Assembly (NCBI GenBank): GCA_005880175.1
Contig: VBJR01000149.1
Span: 1-23,627 of the forward strand
Length of the DNA stretch: 23,627 bases
Direction of reading: 5' to 3'
Source: Chloroflexota bacterium
Lineage (GTDB): Bacteria > Chloroflexota > Dormibacteria > Dormibacterales > Dormibacteraceae
The position numbers and the translations under genes are program-made. The first letter of the stretch is position 1. Each line of letters opens with the position of its first letter. This document shows, piece by piece, positions 8,733-17,479 of this stretch. The notes beneath the pieces are model-generated. The model worked only from the letters and a program-made list of their open reading frames with translations. It did no database searches and had not been told where the DNA came from.

Positions 8733-9857
8733 CTACTCCAGGTAGTCGCGCAGGCGCCGCGAGCGGGACGGGTGGCGCAGCTTGCGGAGCGCCTTCGCCT
8801 CGATCTGGCGCACGCGCTCCCGCGTGACGCCGAACCGCTTGCCGACCTCCTCCAGCGTGCGCTGGTGGCCGTCGAGCAGGCCGAACCGGAGCTGCAGGAC
8901 CCGGCGCTCGCGCGGCGTCAGCGTGTCGAGGACGCTCTCCATCTCGTCGCGCAGGACGACCAGCGAGGCCACGTCCGGCGGGGCCGCCGCGTCGCGGTCC
9001 TCGACGAAGTCGCCCAGGCTGGAGTCCTCCTCCTCTCCGATCGGCGTCTCCAGCGACACCGGCTCCTGGGAGACGCGGATGATCTCGCGCACGCGCTCCG
9101 CCGTCAGGCCCATCTCCTCGGCGATCTCCGCGTCGGTCGGTTCCCGGCCGAGCTCCTGGAGCAGCCGGCGCGAGACGCGGACCAGCTTGTTGATCGTCTC
9201 GACCATGTGCACCGGGACGCGGATCGTCCGCGACTGGTCGGCGATCGCGCGGGTCACCGCCTGGCGGATCCACCACGTGGCGTACGTCGAGAACTTGTAG
9301 CCCTTGTGGTAGTCGAACTTCTCGACCGCCCGGATCAGGCCCAGGTTGCCCTCCTGGATCAGGTCCAGCAGCGACATGCCGCGGCCGATGTACTTGCGGG
9401 CGATCGACACGACGAGGCGGAGGTTCGCCTCGGTCAGGTGCTGCCGGGCGGCCCCGTCGCCGGCCTCGATCCGGGTGGCCAGGTCCACCTCCTCCTGGGC
9501 GGTGAGGAGCCCGACGCGCCCGATCTCCTTGAGATACATGCGCACCGGGTCGTCGATGGCGGTCATCTCCATGGCCTCCATCGCCAGCGCGACCTCCTGG
9601 TCGCCCTCGTCCGCCTCGTCGAGCTCGCGCTCGGCGTCGGACACGGCGATGCCCATCTCCTCGAACGCGCGGAAAAGGCGGAACAGGTCGTCCGGCTCCG
9701 CAGCCATGTCGGGAAACCCCTCGAGGATCTCGTCCGGGCTGAGGGAACCCTGCTCCTTGCCCCTGACGATCAGCGCTTCGGCCTGGGCGACCAGCTGATC
9801 CTCGAGCCCGGTCTGATTTCGCTCCTGGGCCCGCGTGCTCTTCACCTGAGCCTTCAT
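8733..9857 (-). CDS. sigA: Primary (group 1) RNA polymerase sigma factor
   Basis: The product is the housekeeping sigma-70 that directs RNA polymerase to promoters. The 374-aa product has a short region 1.1-like N-terminus (about 10-70), an acidic spacer, region 1.2 ([17 protein letters not shown], about 103-134) and region 2 ([52 protein letters not shown], about 142-212). Region 3 follows ([11 protein letters not shown], about 215-297), then region 4 with the [20 protein letters not shown] helix-turn-helix (about 310-374). [13 protein letters not shown] and [10 protein letters not shown] mark it as a primary factor. I chose the ATG at 9855-9857 because it has a TATAGA -10 at 7 nt and TTGCAA at -35. 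An in-frame ATG at 9923 would add 22 residues that overlap the promoter. pfpI is divergent. Confidence 0.95.
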   Translation of the reverse strand: MKAQVKSTRAQERNQTGLEDQLVAQAEALIVRGKEQGSLSPDEILEGFPDMAAEPDDLFRLFRAFEEMGIAVSDAERELDEADEGDQEVALAMEAMEMTAIDDPVRMYLKEIGRVGLLTAQEEVDLATRIEAGDGAARQHLTEANLRLVVSIARKYIGRGMSLLDLIQEGNLGLIRAVEKFDYHKGYKFSTYATWWIRQAVTRAIADQSRTIRVPVHMVETINKLVRVSRRLLQELGREPTDAEIAEEMGLTAERVREIIRVSQEPVSLETPIGEEEDSSLGDFVEDRDAAAPPDVASLVVLRDEMESVLDTLTPRERRVLQLRFGLLDGHQRTLEEVGKRFGVTRERVRQIEAKALRKLRHPSRSRRLRDYLE

Positions 9858-9864
9858 CTTAAAT

Positions 9865-9893
9865 TCTATACTACTTTCTGCTCGTACTTGCAA
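9865..9893 (-). promoter_or_regulatory. sigA promoter: TTGCAA, 17 nt, TATAGA
   Basis: On the minus strand, TTGCAA (9888-9893) and TATAGA (9865-9870) are separated by 17 nt, and the -10 ends 7 nt before the sigA ATG. This AT-rich stretch stands out in a very GC-rich window. The -35 is part of the perfect palindrome CTTGCAAG (9887-9894). Confidence 0.6.
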
Positions 9894-9956
9894 GCCCTGG
9901 CGCCTGTGCCGCAAGTCTGTCATCCTATCATTACAGGTAGGTGCAACCGGTTCTCC

Positions 9957-9963
9957 AAGGAGG
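9957..9963 (+). promoter_or_regulatory. Strong Shine-Dalgarno (AAGGAGG) of the PfpI-type gene
   Basis: AAGGAGG with a 7-nt spacer to the ATG at 9971 decides this start over an in-frame GTG at 9941. TATCAT at 9926-9931 is a plausible -10 upstream, which would give a short leader. It contrasts with the many starts here that lack any ribosome-binding site. Confidence 0.75.
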
Positions 9964-9970
9964 AGCTGAC

Positions 9971-10507
9971 ATGGGACTCGAGGGCAAGCGCGTCGCGATC
10001 CTGGTCGAGGACGAGTATCAGATGCATGAGTTCTGGTATCCGTTCTACCGGTTCCAGGAGGCGGGCGCCGAGGTGCGGGTGGTCGGCAGCGGGCGCAAGC
10101 CGAAGTTCGAGAGCCACGGCTACGCGGTGACGCCCGACCTGGACGCCAAGGACGCGCGGGTCGAGGACTTCGACGCCGTGGTGATCCCGGGCGGTCAGGC
10201 GCCGGACAACATGCGGCGGAGCGCCGACATGGTCGCGTTCGTGCGCGACATGAACGGCGCGGGCAAGCCGGTGGCGGCGATCTGCCACGCCGGCTCGATG
10301 CTGGTGTCCGCGAAGGCCGTGAACGGCCGCCGGGCCACCAGCTTCTATTCGATCCGGGACGACCTGGAGGCGGCCGGCGCGCAGTGGTCGGACGAGCCGG
10401 TCGTGGTGGACGGCAACCTGATCACGTCGCGCGTGCCGGGCGACCTGCCCGCCTTCTGCAGGGCGGTGCTGCGGGCGCTGGCGCCGCAGCCAGCCGGCGT
10501 CGCGTAG
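9971..10507 (+). CDS. PfpI/DJ-1 family (type-1 glutamine amidotransferase-like) protein
   Basis: The 178-aa product is a typical PfpI-family length. It begins with a Rossmann-like strand ([19 protein letters not shown]), includes [14 protein letters not shown], and has the nucleophile elbow AAICHAGSM with Cys105 followed by His106. Acidic residues for the site are available at Glu13 or nearby. Family members act as intracellular peptidases or as glyoxalase/deglycase-type stress proteins; sequence alone does not choose. It is divergent from sigA with a 113-nt gap between the start codons, and is followed by a strong GC hairpin, so it looks monocistronic. Confidence 0.9.
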   Translation: MGLEGKRVAILVEDEYQMHEFWYPFYRFQEAGAEVRVVGSGRKPKFESHGYAVTPDLDAKDARVEDFDAVVIPGGQAPDNMRRSADMVAFVRDMNGAGKPVAAICHAGSMLVSAKAVNGRRATSFYSIRDDLEAAGAQWSDEPVVVDGNLITSRVPGDLPAFCRAVLRALAPQPAGVA

Positions 10508-10520
10508 CGGCGCGCGCGGC

Positions 10521-10550
10521 GAGCGCCCGCCGGCTGGCCGGCGGGCGCTC
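10521..10550 (+). terminator. Perfect 13-bp GC hairpin downstream of the PfpI-type gene
   Basis: Arms 10521-10533 and 10538-10550 are perfectly complementary with a 4-nt loop, beginning 13 nt after the stop. There is no T-tract, so it would be an intrinsic terminator of the U-less kind or an mRNA 3'-end protector. Confidence 0.6.
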
Positions 10551-10673
10551 AGCGCAACACCATCAGGAGAGGTCGAGGGCGGCCGTACGCAAGGGCTTCG
10601 CCCGAGCATGTGAGTCTCTCCTCCCGATGTCGCCCAGGCCCTGCCTTCGGACGCGGAGCGATGCGCCGGAGGC

Positions 10674-10732
10674 GCCCCCAACGTCCCGGACAAGCGGGGG
10701 AGTTCTGGAAGAGGGGGCCTGCCCCCTCTTGC
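10674..10732 (+). repeat. Dispersed intergenic repeat, copy A, containing a bidirectional hairpin
   Basis: The element starts GCCCCCAACG, continues with GGGGGAGTTCTGGAAG and ends in a hairpin (10709-10718 with 10721-10730) of ten pairable positions. A second copy with the same order of blocks is at 20371-20426. Here it lies between the convergent PfpI-type gene and sugar permease gene, about 10 nt from the permease stop. The hairpin has As on one side and Ts on the other and could terminate both transcripts. Confidence 0.65.
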
Positions 10733-10742
10733 CCTCGGGCGC

Positions 10743-11600
10743 TCACTGCTTGACCGCCCCGGCGGCGATGCCCTCCACGAACTGGCGCTGGGCCAGGAAG
10801 AACGCGATCACGACCGGGATGACGGAGATCACGATCGCCGCCATCTGGTAGTTGAGCGTCGGCGCGTACTGGCTGATGAACGCCAGCCCGACCTGGAGCG
10901 TCCGCATGTCGGGCCGGGGCGCGATGATCAGCGGCCACAGGAGCTGGTCCCAGCTCTGCAGGAACATCAGCAGCGCCAGGGTGGCGACCGCCGGCCGGGC
11001 CAGCGGCAGGTAGATCCGGAAGAAGATGCCGATCTCGCTGGCCCCGTCCATCAGCGCCGCCTCGCGGAGCTCGGGCGGGACGGACTTGAAGAACTGGGTC
11101 ATCATGAACAGCCCGAGAGCGCTGGCCAGGCCGGGGAGCACGATCCCGAAGTAGCTGTTGTACAGCCCGTAGTTGTTGAACATCACGAACAGCGGGATCA
11201 CGCGCGACTGGTACGGCACCATCAGCGTGGCCAGGATCAGGACGAACCAGAACCGCATGCCGACGAACTTGAGCTGGGCGAACGTGTAGCCCGCCGCGCT
11301 GGACACCAGCGTCGCGACGACCATCGTGATGGTGGACGTCAGCAGGCTGTTGAAGAAGTACTGGCCCATCGGCACCAGCTCGAAGATGCGCAGGTACGAG
11401 GCGAAGTCCGGGTGCGCGGGCCAGAGGTGCGGGATCTGCGAGTAGATCTCGGCGGGCGTCATCAGCGAGCCCGCGACCATCCAGTAGAACGGCAGGACGG
11501 CGAGCAGCCCCGCGACCAGCAGGATCACGTACATGACGGCGCGGGTGATGACGAGCGCGGGCCCGCGCCGGGTGTGGATGTCGACTATCTGCTGTGCCAT
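10743..11600 (-). CDS. Carbohydrate ABC transporter permease, MalG-type (CUT1)
   Basis: This is an inner-membrane subunit of a sugar importer. The 285-aa product has six hydrophobic segments and the cytoplasmic EAA loop that docks the ATPase (REAALMDGASEIGIFFRIYLPLARPA, about residues 188-212). The C-terminus AGAVKQ resembles the AGAVKG ending common in this family. The ATG at 11598-11600 begins 1 nt after the stop of the other permease gene (TGACATG), showing tight coupling. It is the last gene of the minus-strand unit GntR, binding protein, permease, permease. No ATPase gene is nearby, so a shared MsmX/MsiK-type ATPase is likely. The transported sugar is not evident. Confidence 0.93.
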   Translation of the reverse strand: MAQQIVDIHTRRGPALVITRAVMYVILLVAGLLAVLPFYWMVAGSLMTPAEIYSQIPHLWPAHPDFASYLRIFELVPMGQYFFNSLLTSTITMVVATLVSSAAGYTFAQLKFVGMRFWFVLILATLMVPYQSRVIPLFVMFNNYGLYNSYFGIVLPGLASALGLFMMTQFFKSVPPELREAALMDGASEIGIFFRIYLPLARPAVATLALLMFLQSWDQLLWPLIIAPRPDMRTLQVGLAFISQYAPTLNYQMAAIVISVIPVVIAFFLAQRQFVEGIAAGAVKQ

Positions 11601-11601
11601 G

Positions 11602-12519
11602 TCACCCGCCCATCCAGTCGCTGATCTTCTTGTTCAGGAACGACAGGCCGACCAGCAGGAGCAGCAGCACCACGCCGATCGCCGAGCCGTAGCCGAACTG
11701 CAGGTTCACGAACGCCGTCCGGTACAGCAGCAGCACGACCGTCATCGTCGCGTTCAGCGGTCCCCCCTGCGTCATCACGTACGCCTGCGTGAACACCTGC
11801 ATCGCGTTGATCGTCGCGATGCTCGCCACGAAGTACGTCACCGGGCGCAGGTTCGGGATCGTCACGTGCCAGATCGACCGGACCCGGCTGGCCCCGTCGA
11901 TCGCCGCCGCCTCGACCAGCTCCCGCGGCACCGCCTGCAGCGCCGCCAAGTAGATGACCATGTAGTAGCCCAGGTCCTTCCAGATCCCGAGCGCCATCAC
12001 GATCGCCATCGCCTGCTTGCCGTCCGCGAAGAAGGGCTGGCCGGGCAGGTGCAGCGCCCGGAGCCCCGTGTTGAGGACCCCCTGCTCGTTGAACATGATC
12101 GACCAGATCAGGGCGACCACCACGTACGACGTGATCACGGGCAGGAACAGCGCGATCCGGGCCGCCGTCCGCCCCCGCAGCGGCTCGTTGAGCAGGATGG
12201 CCAGCCCGAGCGGGATCGTCGTCTCGGCGAGCACGACGATCACCGTGTAGTCGATCGTGTTGAGCAGGGCCCCCCGGAAGTCCGCGTCGCTGGCCAGCCG
12301 CGCGTAGTTCTGCAGGCCGATGAACGTCGGATCCTGGTTCAGCCCGGCGTCGAAGAAGCTGAGGTAGATCGAGTACAGGAACGGGTACACGACGACGAAC
12401 AGGAAGTGGACCAGGAACGGCAGCAGGAGCAGGTACGCCGGCCAGCTCCGGCCGAGCGCCGGCCGCACTCGCTCGAGTCGCGAGGCGGCCGGCCGAGCCT
12501 CTACCGCGGTGGCGCTCAC
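11602..12519 (-). CDS. Carbohydrate ABC transporter permease, MalF-type (CUT1)
   Basis: This is the partner membrane subunit. The 305-aa product has a cytoplasmic N-terminus, about six hydrophobic segments (first at LLLLPFLVHFLFVVVYPFLY) and the EAA loop VEAAAIDGASRVRSIWHVTIPNLRP. The MTQGGPLNATMTVVLLLYRTAF block is typical of CUT1 MalF/UgpA-type subunits. The start is a GTG (12517-12519), 1 nt after the binding-protein stop, with AGGTGA inside the upstream gene's end as a possible ribosome-binding site. Together with the next gene it forms the heterodimeric channel. Confidence 0.93.
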   Translation of the reverse strand: MSATAVEARPAASRLERVRPALGRSWPAYLLLLPFLVHFLFVVVYPFLYSIYLSFFDAGLNQDPTFIGLQNYARLASDADFRGALLNTIDYTVIVVLAETTIPLGLAILLNEPLRGRTAARIALFLPVITSYVVVALIWSIMFNEQGVLNTGLRALHLPGQPFFADGKQAMAIVMALGIWKDLGYYMVIYLAALQAVPRELVEAAAIDGASRVRSIWHVTIPNLRPVTYFVASIATINAMQVFTQAYVMTQGGPLNATMTVVLLLYRTAFVNLQFGYGSAIGVVLLLLLVGLSFLNKKISDWMGG

Positions 12520-12520
12520 G

Positions 12521-13873
12521 TCACCTGCCCTGGTAGAGCTCCGGGTTCTTCTGTTTGCTCTGGTCGATGAGCGCTTGCACGGACTGCTGCGTCGTGGCCA
12601 GCTCCTGGGTGACGTTCGTCTTCTTGAGCAGGATCCGCTGCTGCATGTCGGCCAGCTGCTGGTACGCGGTGGAGTAGATCGGCGACACGCCCGACGCCCG
12701 GGTCGGGACGCTGCTGGTCGCCAGCGCCTGCTTCCAGTCCGCGTTGCTGCTGAGCTGCTTGTTGGTGTCCTTGTTGGCGGGCACCGCCTCGTTGAAGACG
12801 TCGGTCTTGGCCAGGCCCAGGCTGGGGTTCACGGCGTACTTCAGGTCCTGGCCCTCCTTCGAGGTCAGCCACAGGATGAAGTCGAGCGCCGCCTTCGGGT
12901 ACTTGCTCGTCGACGGGATGACGAGCGCGCTGCCGCCGGCGAAGTTGGCCGCCTTGGCGCTCGCGTCCTTGACCGGGAACTGCGCCACCCGCCAGTCCTG
13001 GCTCGGGTCGTTGATCTTCAGGGTGGCCGCCAGGATGGCGCTGAAGTCCATCGCCGCGCACTTGCGCGAGACCATCCACTGGATGGACGTGCTGGTGTTG
13101 ATGTCGGACGTGTTCATCCAGTTGTTCTGGGCCCACGTCTGGGCGAACTGGTAGGCCGCGACGATGCCGGGGTTCTGGAAGTCGGCCCGCGTGGGCAGCA
13201 CGTCCCGGTCCCAGTACGTCCCGCCGGCGCCCCACACGTAGGGCTGGATCTTGGACAGGTTGTTGAGCGGGTGGCAGATCGACCAGGTGCTGGGGAACTT
13301 CTGCTCCAGCGCCTTGTTCACGTTGCTCATGTCCGCCCACGTCTTGGGCGGGCTGACGCCGGCCTCCTTGAACATCGAGTTGTTGTAGACGTAGCCGAAC
13401 GGGTCGTACTCGTACGGCAGCGCCCAGACGCCCTTGTCGAACGCCACGTAGTTGGTGTTGAGCAGGCTCTTGAGCTGCGTGTTGACCGCGTCACCGTTGA
13501 TCTTCGCCAGGTCCTGGATCGACTTCGACGCCATCAGGTCCAGCGGCGTCCGCGAGATCTCGACCTTGGCCACGTCCACCACCGTCTTCGCCTGGATGTT
13601 GAAGATCAGGTTGGCGATGGCGTCCGTGTCGCTCGGACCGGGCATGGCCGTCGTGGCCAGGTACTCGATGGTGACGTTGGGGTGCAGACGCATGTACTCC
13701 TTGGCCAGCGCCTGCTCGACCGGATCGGCGGCGCGGGCGTTGAAGAACACGAGCTTCACCTTCTGGCCGCTCGTGGCCGACGATCCGGTGCTGCCGCCGC
13801 AGGCCGCCACGGCGACCGTGACCAGCGCCAGACCGCACAGCAGCGTGCGGACCGAACGGGACCGACTCGACAT
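12521..13873 (-). CDS. Sugar-binding lipoprotein of the ABC importer
   Basis: This is an extracytoplasmic solute-binding protein (family 1, maltose/multiple-sugar type) anchored by lipid. The 450-aa product has a basic n-region, a hydrophobic core and a lipobox AVAAC with the modified cysteine at residue 25, then a Gly/Ser/Thr-rich linker. The mature part starts [22 protein letters not shown] and has the usual family blocks around [23 protein letters not shown] and the C-terminal [14 protein letters not shown]. The ATG at 13871-13873 has AGGAGG (13882-13887) 8 nt upstream, a clear Shine-Dalgarno. It lies 50 nt after the GntR stop, probably in one transcript. The ligand cannot be assigned. Confidence 0.94.
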   Translation of the reverse strand: MSSRSRSVRTLLCGLALVTVAVAACGGSTGSSATSGQKVKLVFFNARAADPVEQALAKEYMRLHPNVTIEYLATTAMPGPSDTDAIANLIFNIQAKTVVDVAKVEISRTPLDLMASKSIQDLAKINGDAVNTQLKSLLNTNYVAFDKGVWALPYEYDPFGYVYNNSMFKEAGVSPPKTWADMSNVNKALEQKFPSTWSICHPLNNLSKIQPYVWGAGGTYWDRDVLPTRADFQNPGIVAAYQFAQTWAQNNWMNTSDINTSTSIQWMVSRKCAAMDFSAILAATLKINDPSQDWRVAQFPVKDASAKAANFAGGSALVIPSTSKYPKAALDFILWLTSKEGQDLKYAVNPSLGLAKTDVFNEAVPANKDTNKQLSSNADWKQALATSSVPTRASGVSPIYSTAYQQLADMQQRILLKKTNVTQELATTQQSVQALIDQSKQKNPELYQGR

Positions 13874-13923
13874 CCTCTCTTCCTCCTCTGCTCCTCAGGG
13901 TCTCCCGACTCACCCCCGTCCGG

Positions 13924-14709
13924 TCAGCGGCCGTCCTCCGGCGACATCACCTGGATGTCGAACCGGGAGCGATCGCCCCGGTAGACGGCCGAGAAGTGCT
14001 CGAACGGGACGCCCGCCTCGGTGCGCGTGACGCTGACGACCAGCAGCGCCGGCGACGCCGGCGCCACGGACAGCCGCCCGGCGTCCTCGTCCGACATGGC
14101 GATCGCCTCGATGGTGCGCCAGCCGTGGTGGGGCCGCAACCCGTAGCGACGCTCCAGCACCGCGTAGAGCGACGCGTCGCGGAGGTCCACGTCCTCCAGG
14201 CCCGGGCACAGGCGGTGCGGCATCCACGCCCGCACCACCTGGATCGGCACGCCGTCCACGCTGCGCACCCGGTCCAGCGCGACCACCGGCTCGTCCACGT
14301 CCAGCTCCAGCACCCGGGCGACGTGCACGCTGGCCGGGATCAGGTCCTGGGCCAGGATCTGGCTCCGCACCACGTGGCCCCGGCTCGTCATCGACTCGTG
14401 GAAGCCGGCGGCCCGCTGCGCGAAGCTGGCGTCGAACTTCTGGCCGGTGACGAACGCGCCCTTGCCCTTGATCTTGTAGACCAGGCCCTCGCGCTCCATC
14501 TCGTCCAGCGCCTGGCGGACGACCGTGCGGCTGACGCCGAACCGGAGGCACAGCTCGCTCTCGGACGGCAGCTTGTCGCCCGCGACCCAGCCGCTCCCGA
14601 TGTTGCCGAGCAGGATCTCCTTGAGCTGGTGGTAGAACGGCGTCGCTCCCCGCCGGTCGATGCGCTGGCCGGCCAGCGCCGGCAGACGCCTCGCATCGTT
14701 CCCTGCCAT
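13924..14709 (-). CDS. GntR-family transcriptional regulator (HutC/UTRA subfamily)
   Basis: The 261-aa product has an N-terminal winged helix (about residues 22-92) with the hallmark [41 protein letters not shown] and a KGKGAFV wing. It is followed by a UTRA ligand domain (about 115-255; [42 protein letters not shown]). It heads the transport unit and is divergent from the aldo/keto reductase, so it probably controls both and responds to the imported sugar or its phosphate. The ATG at 14707-14709 is given; another in-frame ATG at 14719-14721 would add MISD and overlap the candidate operator. The choice between them is open. Confidence 0.93.
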   Translation of the reverse strand: MAGNDARRLPALAGQRIDRRGATPFYHQLKEILLGNIGSGWVAGDKLPSESELCLRFGVSRTVVRQALDEMEREGLVYKIKGKGAFVTGQKFDASFAQRAAGFHESMTSRGHVVRSQILAQDLIPASVHVARVLELDVDEPVVALDRVRSVDGVPIQVVRAWMPHRLCPGLEDVDLRDASLYAVLERRYGLRPHHGWRTIEAIAMSDEDAGRLSVAPASPALLVVSVTRTEAGVPFEHFSAVYRGDRSRFDIQVMSPEDGR

Positions 14710-14733
14710 GTCACTTATCATGACAGGATGACA
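14709..14733. promoter_or_regulatory. Candidate GntR operator: TGTCA-N7-TGACA plus a third TGACA
   Basis: TGTCA (14709-14713) and TGACA (14721-14725) form an inverted repeat with a 7-nt spacer. A further TGACA at 14729-14733 makes a direct repeat with TGACAGG. The sites cover the start of the GntR gene and the TATCAT -10 (14716-14721) of the divergent reductase, a position suited to autorepression and control of the reductase. The 5-bp arms are short, so this is a candidate only. Confidence 0.5.
14716..14721 (+). promoter_or_regulatory. -10 element (TATCAT) of the aldo/keto reductase
   Basis: TATCAT ends 6 nt before the ATG at 14728, fitting the leaderless pattern of the window. It lies inside the candidate GntR operator. 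Confidence 0.5.
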
Positions 14734-15759
14734 GGCAGGATGGACTACCGGTACCTGGGCTCGACGGGGCTCAAGGTCAGCGAGCTGTGCCTGGGCACGA
14801 TGACGTTCGGCCGCGAGACCGAGGAGGCGGCGTCGTTCGCGATGCTCGACCGCTTCGCCGAGCTGGGCGGCAACTTCCTGGACACCGCCAACACGTACGC
14901 CCAGGGCGCCTCCGAGGAGATCCTCGGCCGCTGGGTCCGGGCCCGCGGCAACCGCGAGGACCTGGTCGTCGCGACCAAGGTCCGGTTCGTGGTGGGCGAG
15001 GGCCCCAACGACGCCGGCCTGTCCCGCAAGCACGTCCTCCGCCAGGTCACGGCCAGCCTGGAGCGGCTGGGCATGGAGTACGTGGACCTGCTCCAGGTGC
15101 ACAGCTGGGATCCCGGCACGCCGCTGGAGGAGACGCTGAGCACGCTCGACCAGCTCGTCCGCGACGGCCGCGTGCGCTACCTGGGCGCGTCCAACTACGC
15201 CGGCTGGCACCTGGAGCGGGCGGCCGCGACGGCGGCCTGTCGGGGCTGGGAGCCGTTCCGCTCGCTCCAGCCCCAGTACAACCTGCTGACCAGGGGCATC
15301 GAGCTGGAGGTGCTGCCCGTGTGCCGCGAGCGCGGCGTGGGCGTGATCCCGTGGGGCCCGCTGGCCGGCGGCTGGCTGACCGGCAAGCACACCCGCGAGT
15401 CCGGGCCGGCCGCCGGGAGCCGGGTCGAGACCGCCCGGCCCACCATGTCCGAGCACTGGAGCAAGCGGGCGGGCGAACGCACGTGGGCGATCGTCGACAC
15501 GCTCCGAGAGGTCGCCGCGGCGCGCGGCGTCGGGACCAGCCAGGTGGCGCTCAACTGGCTCCGGGCCCAGCCGGCGGTGACCGCCCCGATCCTGGGCGCC
15601 CGCACGCCCGAGCACCTGGACGAGAACCTGGGCTGCCTCGACTGGCGCCTGTCCGAGGCCGAGCTGCGCCGGCTGGACGAGGTCAGCGCGCCCGAGCGCC
15701 CGTACCCGTACGAGTTCCTGGACCGGAGCGCGGGCGACCGCCCCAGGCGCCACTGCTAG
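14728..15759 (+). CDS. Aldo/keto reductase
   Basis: This is an NAD(P)H-dependent TIM-barrel oxidoreductase acting on aldehydes or ketones, often sugars. The 343-aa product has the family N-terminus [24 protein letters not shown] and the catalytic tetrad Asp52, Tyr57 (LDTANTY), Lys84 (VVATKV) and His125 (LLQVHSWD). The cofactor-binding end has [14 protein letters not shown]. The ATG at 14728 is chosen for the TATCAT at 6 nt; the in-frame ATG at 14740 would start exactly at the conserved MDYRYLG and is equally acceptable. Its TAG stop shares the palindrome CTAG with the stop of the convergent SIS-domain gene. Its substrate is probably a sugar intermediate of the neighbouring island. Confidence 0.93.
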   Translation: MTGRMDYRYLGSTGLKVSELCLGTMTFGRETEEAASFAMLDRFAELGGNFLDTANTYAQGASEEILGRWVRARGNREDLVVATKVRFVVGEGPNDAGLSRKHVLRQVTASLERLGMEYVDLLQVHSWDPGTPLEETLSTLDQLVRDGRVRYLGASNYAGWHLERAAATAACRGWEPFRSLQPQYNLLTRGIELEVLPVCRERGVGVIPWGPLAGGWLTGKHTRESGPAAGSRVETARPTMSEHWSKRAGERTWAIVDTLREVAAARGVGTSQVALNWLRAQPAVTAPILGARTPEHLDENLGCLDWRLSEAELRRLDEVSAPERPYPYEFLDRSAGDRPRRHC

Positions 15760-17471
15760 TCCCCCACCAGCTCGCCGGCGCGGCGCAGGGCCGCCGCCAG
15801 CCGCTCCGCGTCGGCGGGCGCGTCCAGGACCGCGAGCAGCGGCGGCCGGCCCGCCTCCCGCATCGCGCGCACCGTGCCCAGCGCCTGCGCGTGCAGGAAC
15901 CGGGGCGTGTACTCGCCGGCCGCCACCGGCTCGGTGCGCCGGACGAGCACGCGCAGCGACAGCACGCCGGGCGGGCCGTCCGTCTCGCTCTGCTCCGTCG
16001 AGTGGTAGTCGCGCGGCCCCCAGCGCAGCTTGACCGGCCGCCGCAGGACGCGGTTGCCGAGGCGCAGCGCCTCGGCCCGGACCGGCCGCCAGGCGGGCTC
16101 GTCGGGGTCGGCGTTGATCGTCAGGTCGAGGTACGCGAGCCGGTCGCCGGCTCGGGCCGCCCGGACGGCGCCGGCCAGCGCGGACGCCGGGTCGCTCGAG
16201 CCGTCGGGGAACGCCAGGTCGGCGGCCGGCTCCGGCAGCGGGCCCGCGGCCAGGCGCAGCTCGCGGGCGTGACGCTTGTAGGACTCCACCGCCGGCTGGC
16301 CGGCGAACGTGATGCCCTGGAGGTAGCCGAGCAGCGCGACCGCGAGGTCCCAGCCCAGGAAGAACCGGGCCGCCACGGCAAGCCGGCCGGCGCGGTCGGC
16401 CCCGCCGTCGAGGCGCAGCGCCGCCACCGGCCGGGCCGGGTCCGGGGCCGCTCCCCCGCCCTCGTCCACGCGCAGCACCGCGTACCGGTCCGGCCAGGCG
16501 GCCGCCGCGGCCAGGTCCTGCCCGAGGAAGACGAGCAGCCCGCGGCCGCCCTTGCCCAGGCTCTCCTCGACCACCTGCTCCACCCACGGCCCCAGCGCGC
16601 GCCAGCGCTCGGGCAGGTCGAGCAGGAGCATGTCGCGGCCCGCGGCCAGCTGCGCGTCGAGCCAGGCGGCCAGCCGCACGAACGGGTCGCGCGCGGCGAG
16701 CGCGTCGCGCGCGGCCGGGTCGAGCCCGGGCCCCAGGCAGGCCTCGGCCTGGCAGCGCTCGAGCACGCCGCGCAGGCCGCCGGGGCCCAGCGCGAGCGCC
16801 GCCGGCAGCAGGAACACGCGCGTCGCGGGCGCGCTCATCCGGCCCGGCGTGTGGCTCTCGCCGTCGAGCTGGATGTCCACCCGGCGCATGCCCCGTGCCT
16901 CCGCGAACTGGTCGAGGGACGAGCCGGGCAGCGTCATGACCATCACGTGCCGCTCGGGCCGGTCCACCCCGTGGGCGCGGAGCAGCGCGTCGAACCACTC
17001 CAGGTGGGTGACCGGCTCCTCGGACGTCATGCCCATGCTCACGCCGACCATGGCCGTCCGGGCCAGTCCGGCCGCCAGGTCGCCGCCGGCCGAGATCGCC
17101 GCCAGCACCCGGTTCAGCGCGCCCGGGTCGGTCGAGTCGAGCGGGTGGACGGCCGGGCCGGCGCCGCCGAGCAGGCCGGCGCCGTGCAGCGCGTGGACCG
17201 TCCCCACCGAGCCGCCCATGCCGGCCCAGATCACGTGCGCGGAGCCGGCCGCCAGCGCCGCGGCCACCTCGTCCACCCCGGCCAGCGCGGCCGGGTCGGC
17301 GAGCCCGCGGGCGACGCCGTCGGCCCAGGCCAGCTTGACGTCGCCGGCCTCGGTGGCCAGCTCGGCCACCCGGCCCCGCCGCTCCAGCAGCTGGCCGAGC
17401 GCGTCCTCGTCGCGCAGGCGTCGGAGCGCGGCGTCGAGGCCCGGCGCCTCCGCGTCCAGGGCGGCGAGCAC
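15756..17471 (-). CDS. SIS-fold phosphoglucose-isomerase-like protein
   Basis: The 571-aa product resembles the isomerase half of bifunctional transaldolase/phosphoglucose isomerases. It has a SIS subdomain with [18 protein letters not shown] (about residues 79-96), a second phosphate-binding-like loop [37 protein letters not shown], and near the C-terminus [15 protein letters not shown] (about 489-503) plus [19 protein letters not shown]. The transaldolase domain is absent. In the homologues I remember, the last motif reads HSTGQLHKGGP; here the lysine is replaced, so chemistry or substrate may differ. The GTG at 17469-17471 follows GAGGCAGG and lies inside the tail end of the unit, 8 nt after the dehydrogenase stop. 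It likely acts on a sugar phosphate in the same pathway as the Gfo/Idh and TIM-barrel genes. Confidence 0.82.
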   Translation of the reverse strand: MLAALDAEAPGLDAALRRLRDEDALGQLLERRGRVAELATEAGDVKLAWADGVARGLADPAALAGVDEVAAALAAGSAHVIWAGMGGSVGTVHALHGAGLLGGAGPAVHPLDSTDPGALNRVLAAISAGGDLAAGLARTAMVGVSMGMTSEEPVTHLEWFDALLRAHGVDRPERHVMVMTLPGSSLDQFAEARGMRRVDIQLDGESHTPGRMSAPATRVFLLPAALALGPGGLRGVLERCQAEACLGPGLDPAARDALAARDPFVRLAAWLDAQLAAGRDMLLLDLPERWRALGPWVEQVVEESLGKGGRGLLVFLGQDLAAAAAWPDRYAVLRVDEGGGAAPDPARPVAALRLDGGADRAGRLAVAARFFLGWDLAVALLGYLQGITFAGQPAVESYKRHARELRLAAGPLPEPAADLAFPDGSSDPASALAGAVRAARAGDRLAYLDLTINADPDEPAWRPVRAEALRLGNRVLRRPVKLRWGPRDYHSTEQSETDGPPGVLSLRVLVRRTEPVAAGEYTPRFLHAQALGTVRAMREAGRPPLLAVLDAPADAERLAAALRRAGELVGD

Positions 17472-17479
17472 GGCCTGCC

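Noticed and set aside
9858..9923. Upstream in-frame ATG of sigA (22 extra residues)
   Set aside because: It would place the start upstream of a good -10/-35 pair, and the extra residues look non-coding.
9941..9970. GTG start of the PfpI-type gene at 9941
   Set aside because: The ATG at 9971 has a near-perfect Shine-Dalgarno at ideal spacing and the fold begins right after it.
6753..10130. Plus-strand open frame of more than 1,100 codons
   Set aside because: It is antisense to dinB, the FGGY kinase and sigA and has no recognisable motif; long stop-free antisense frames are expected at this GC content.
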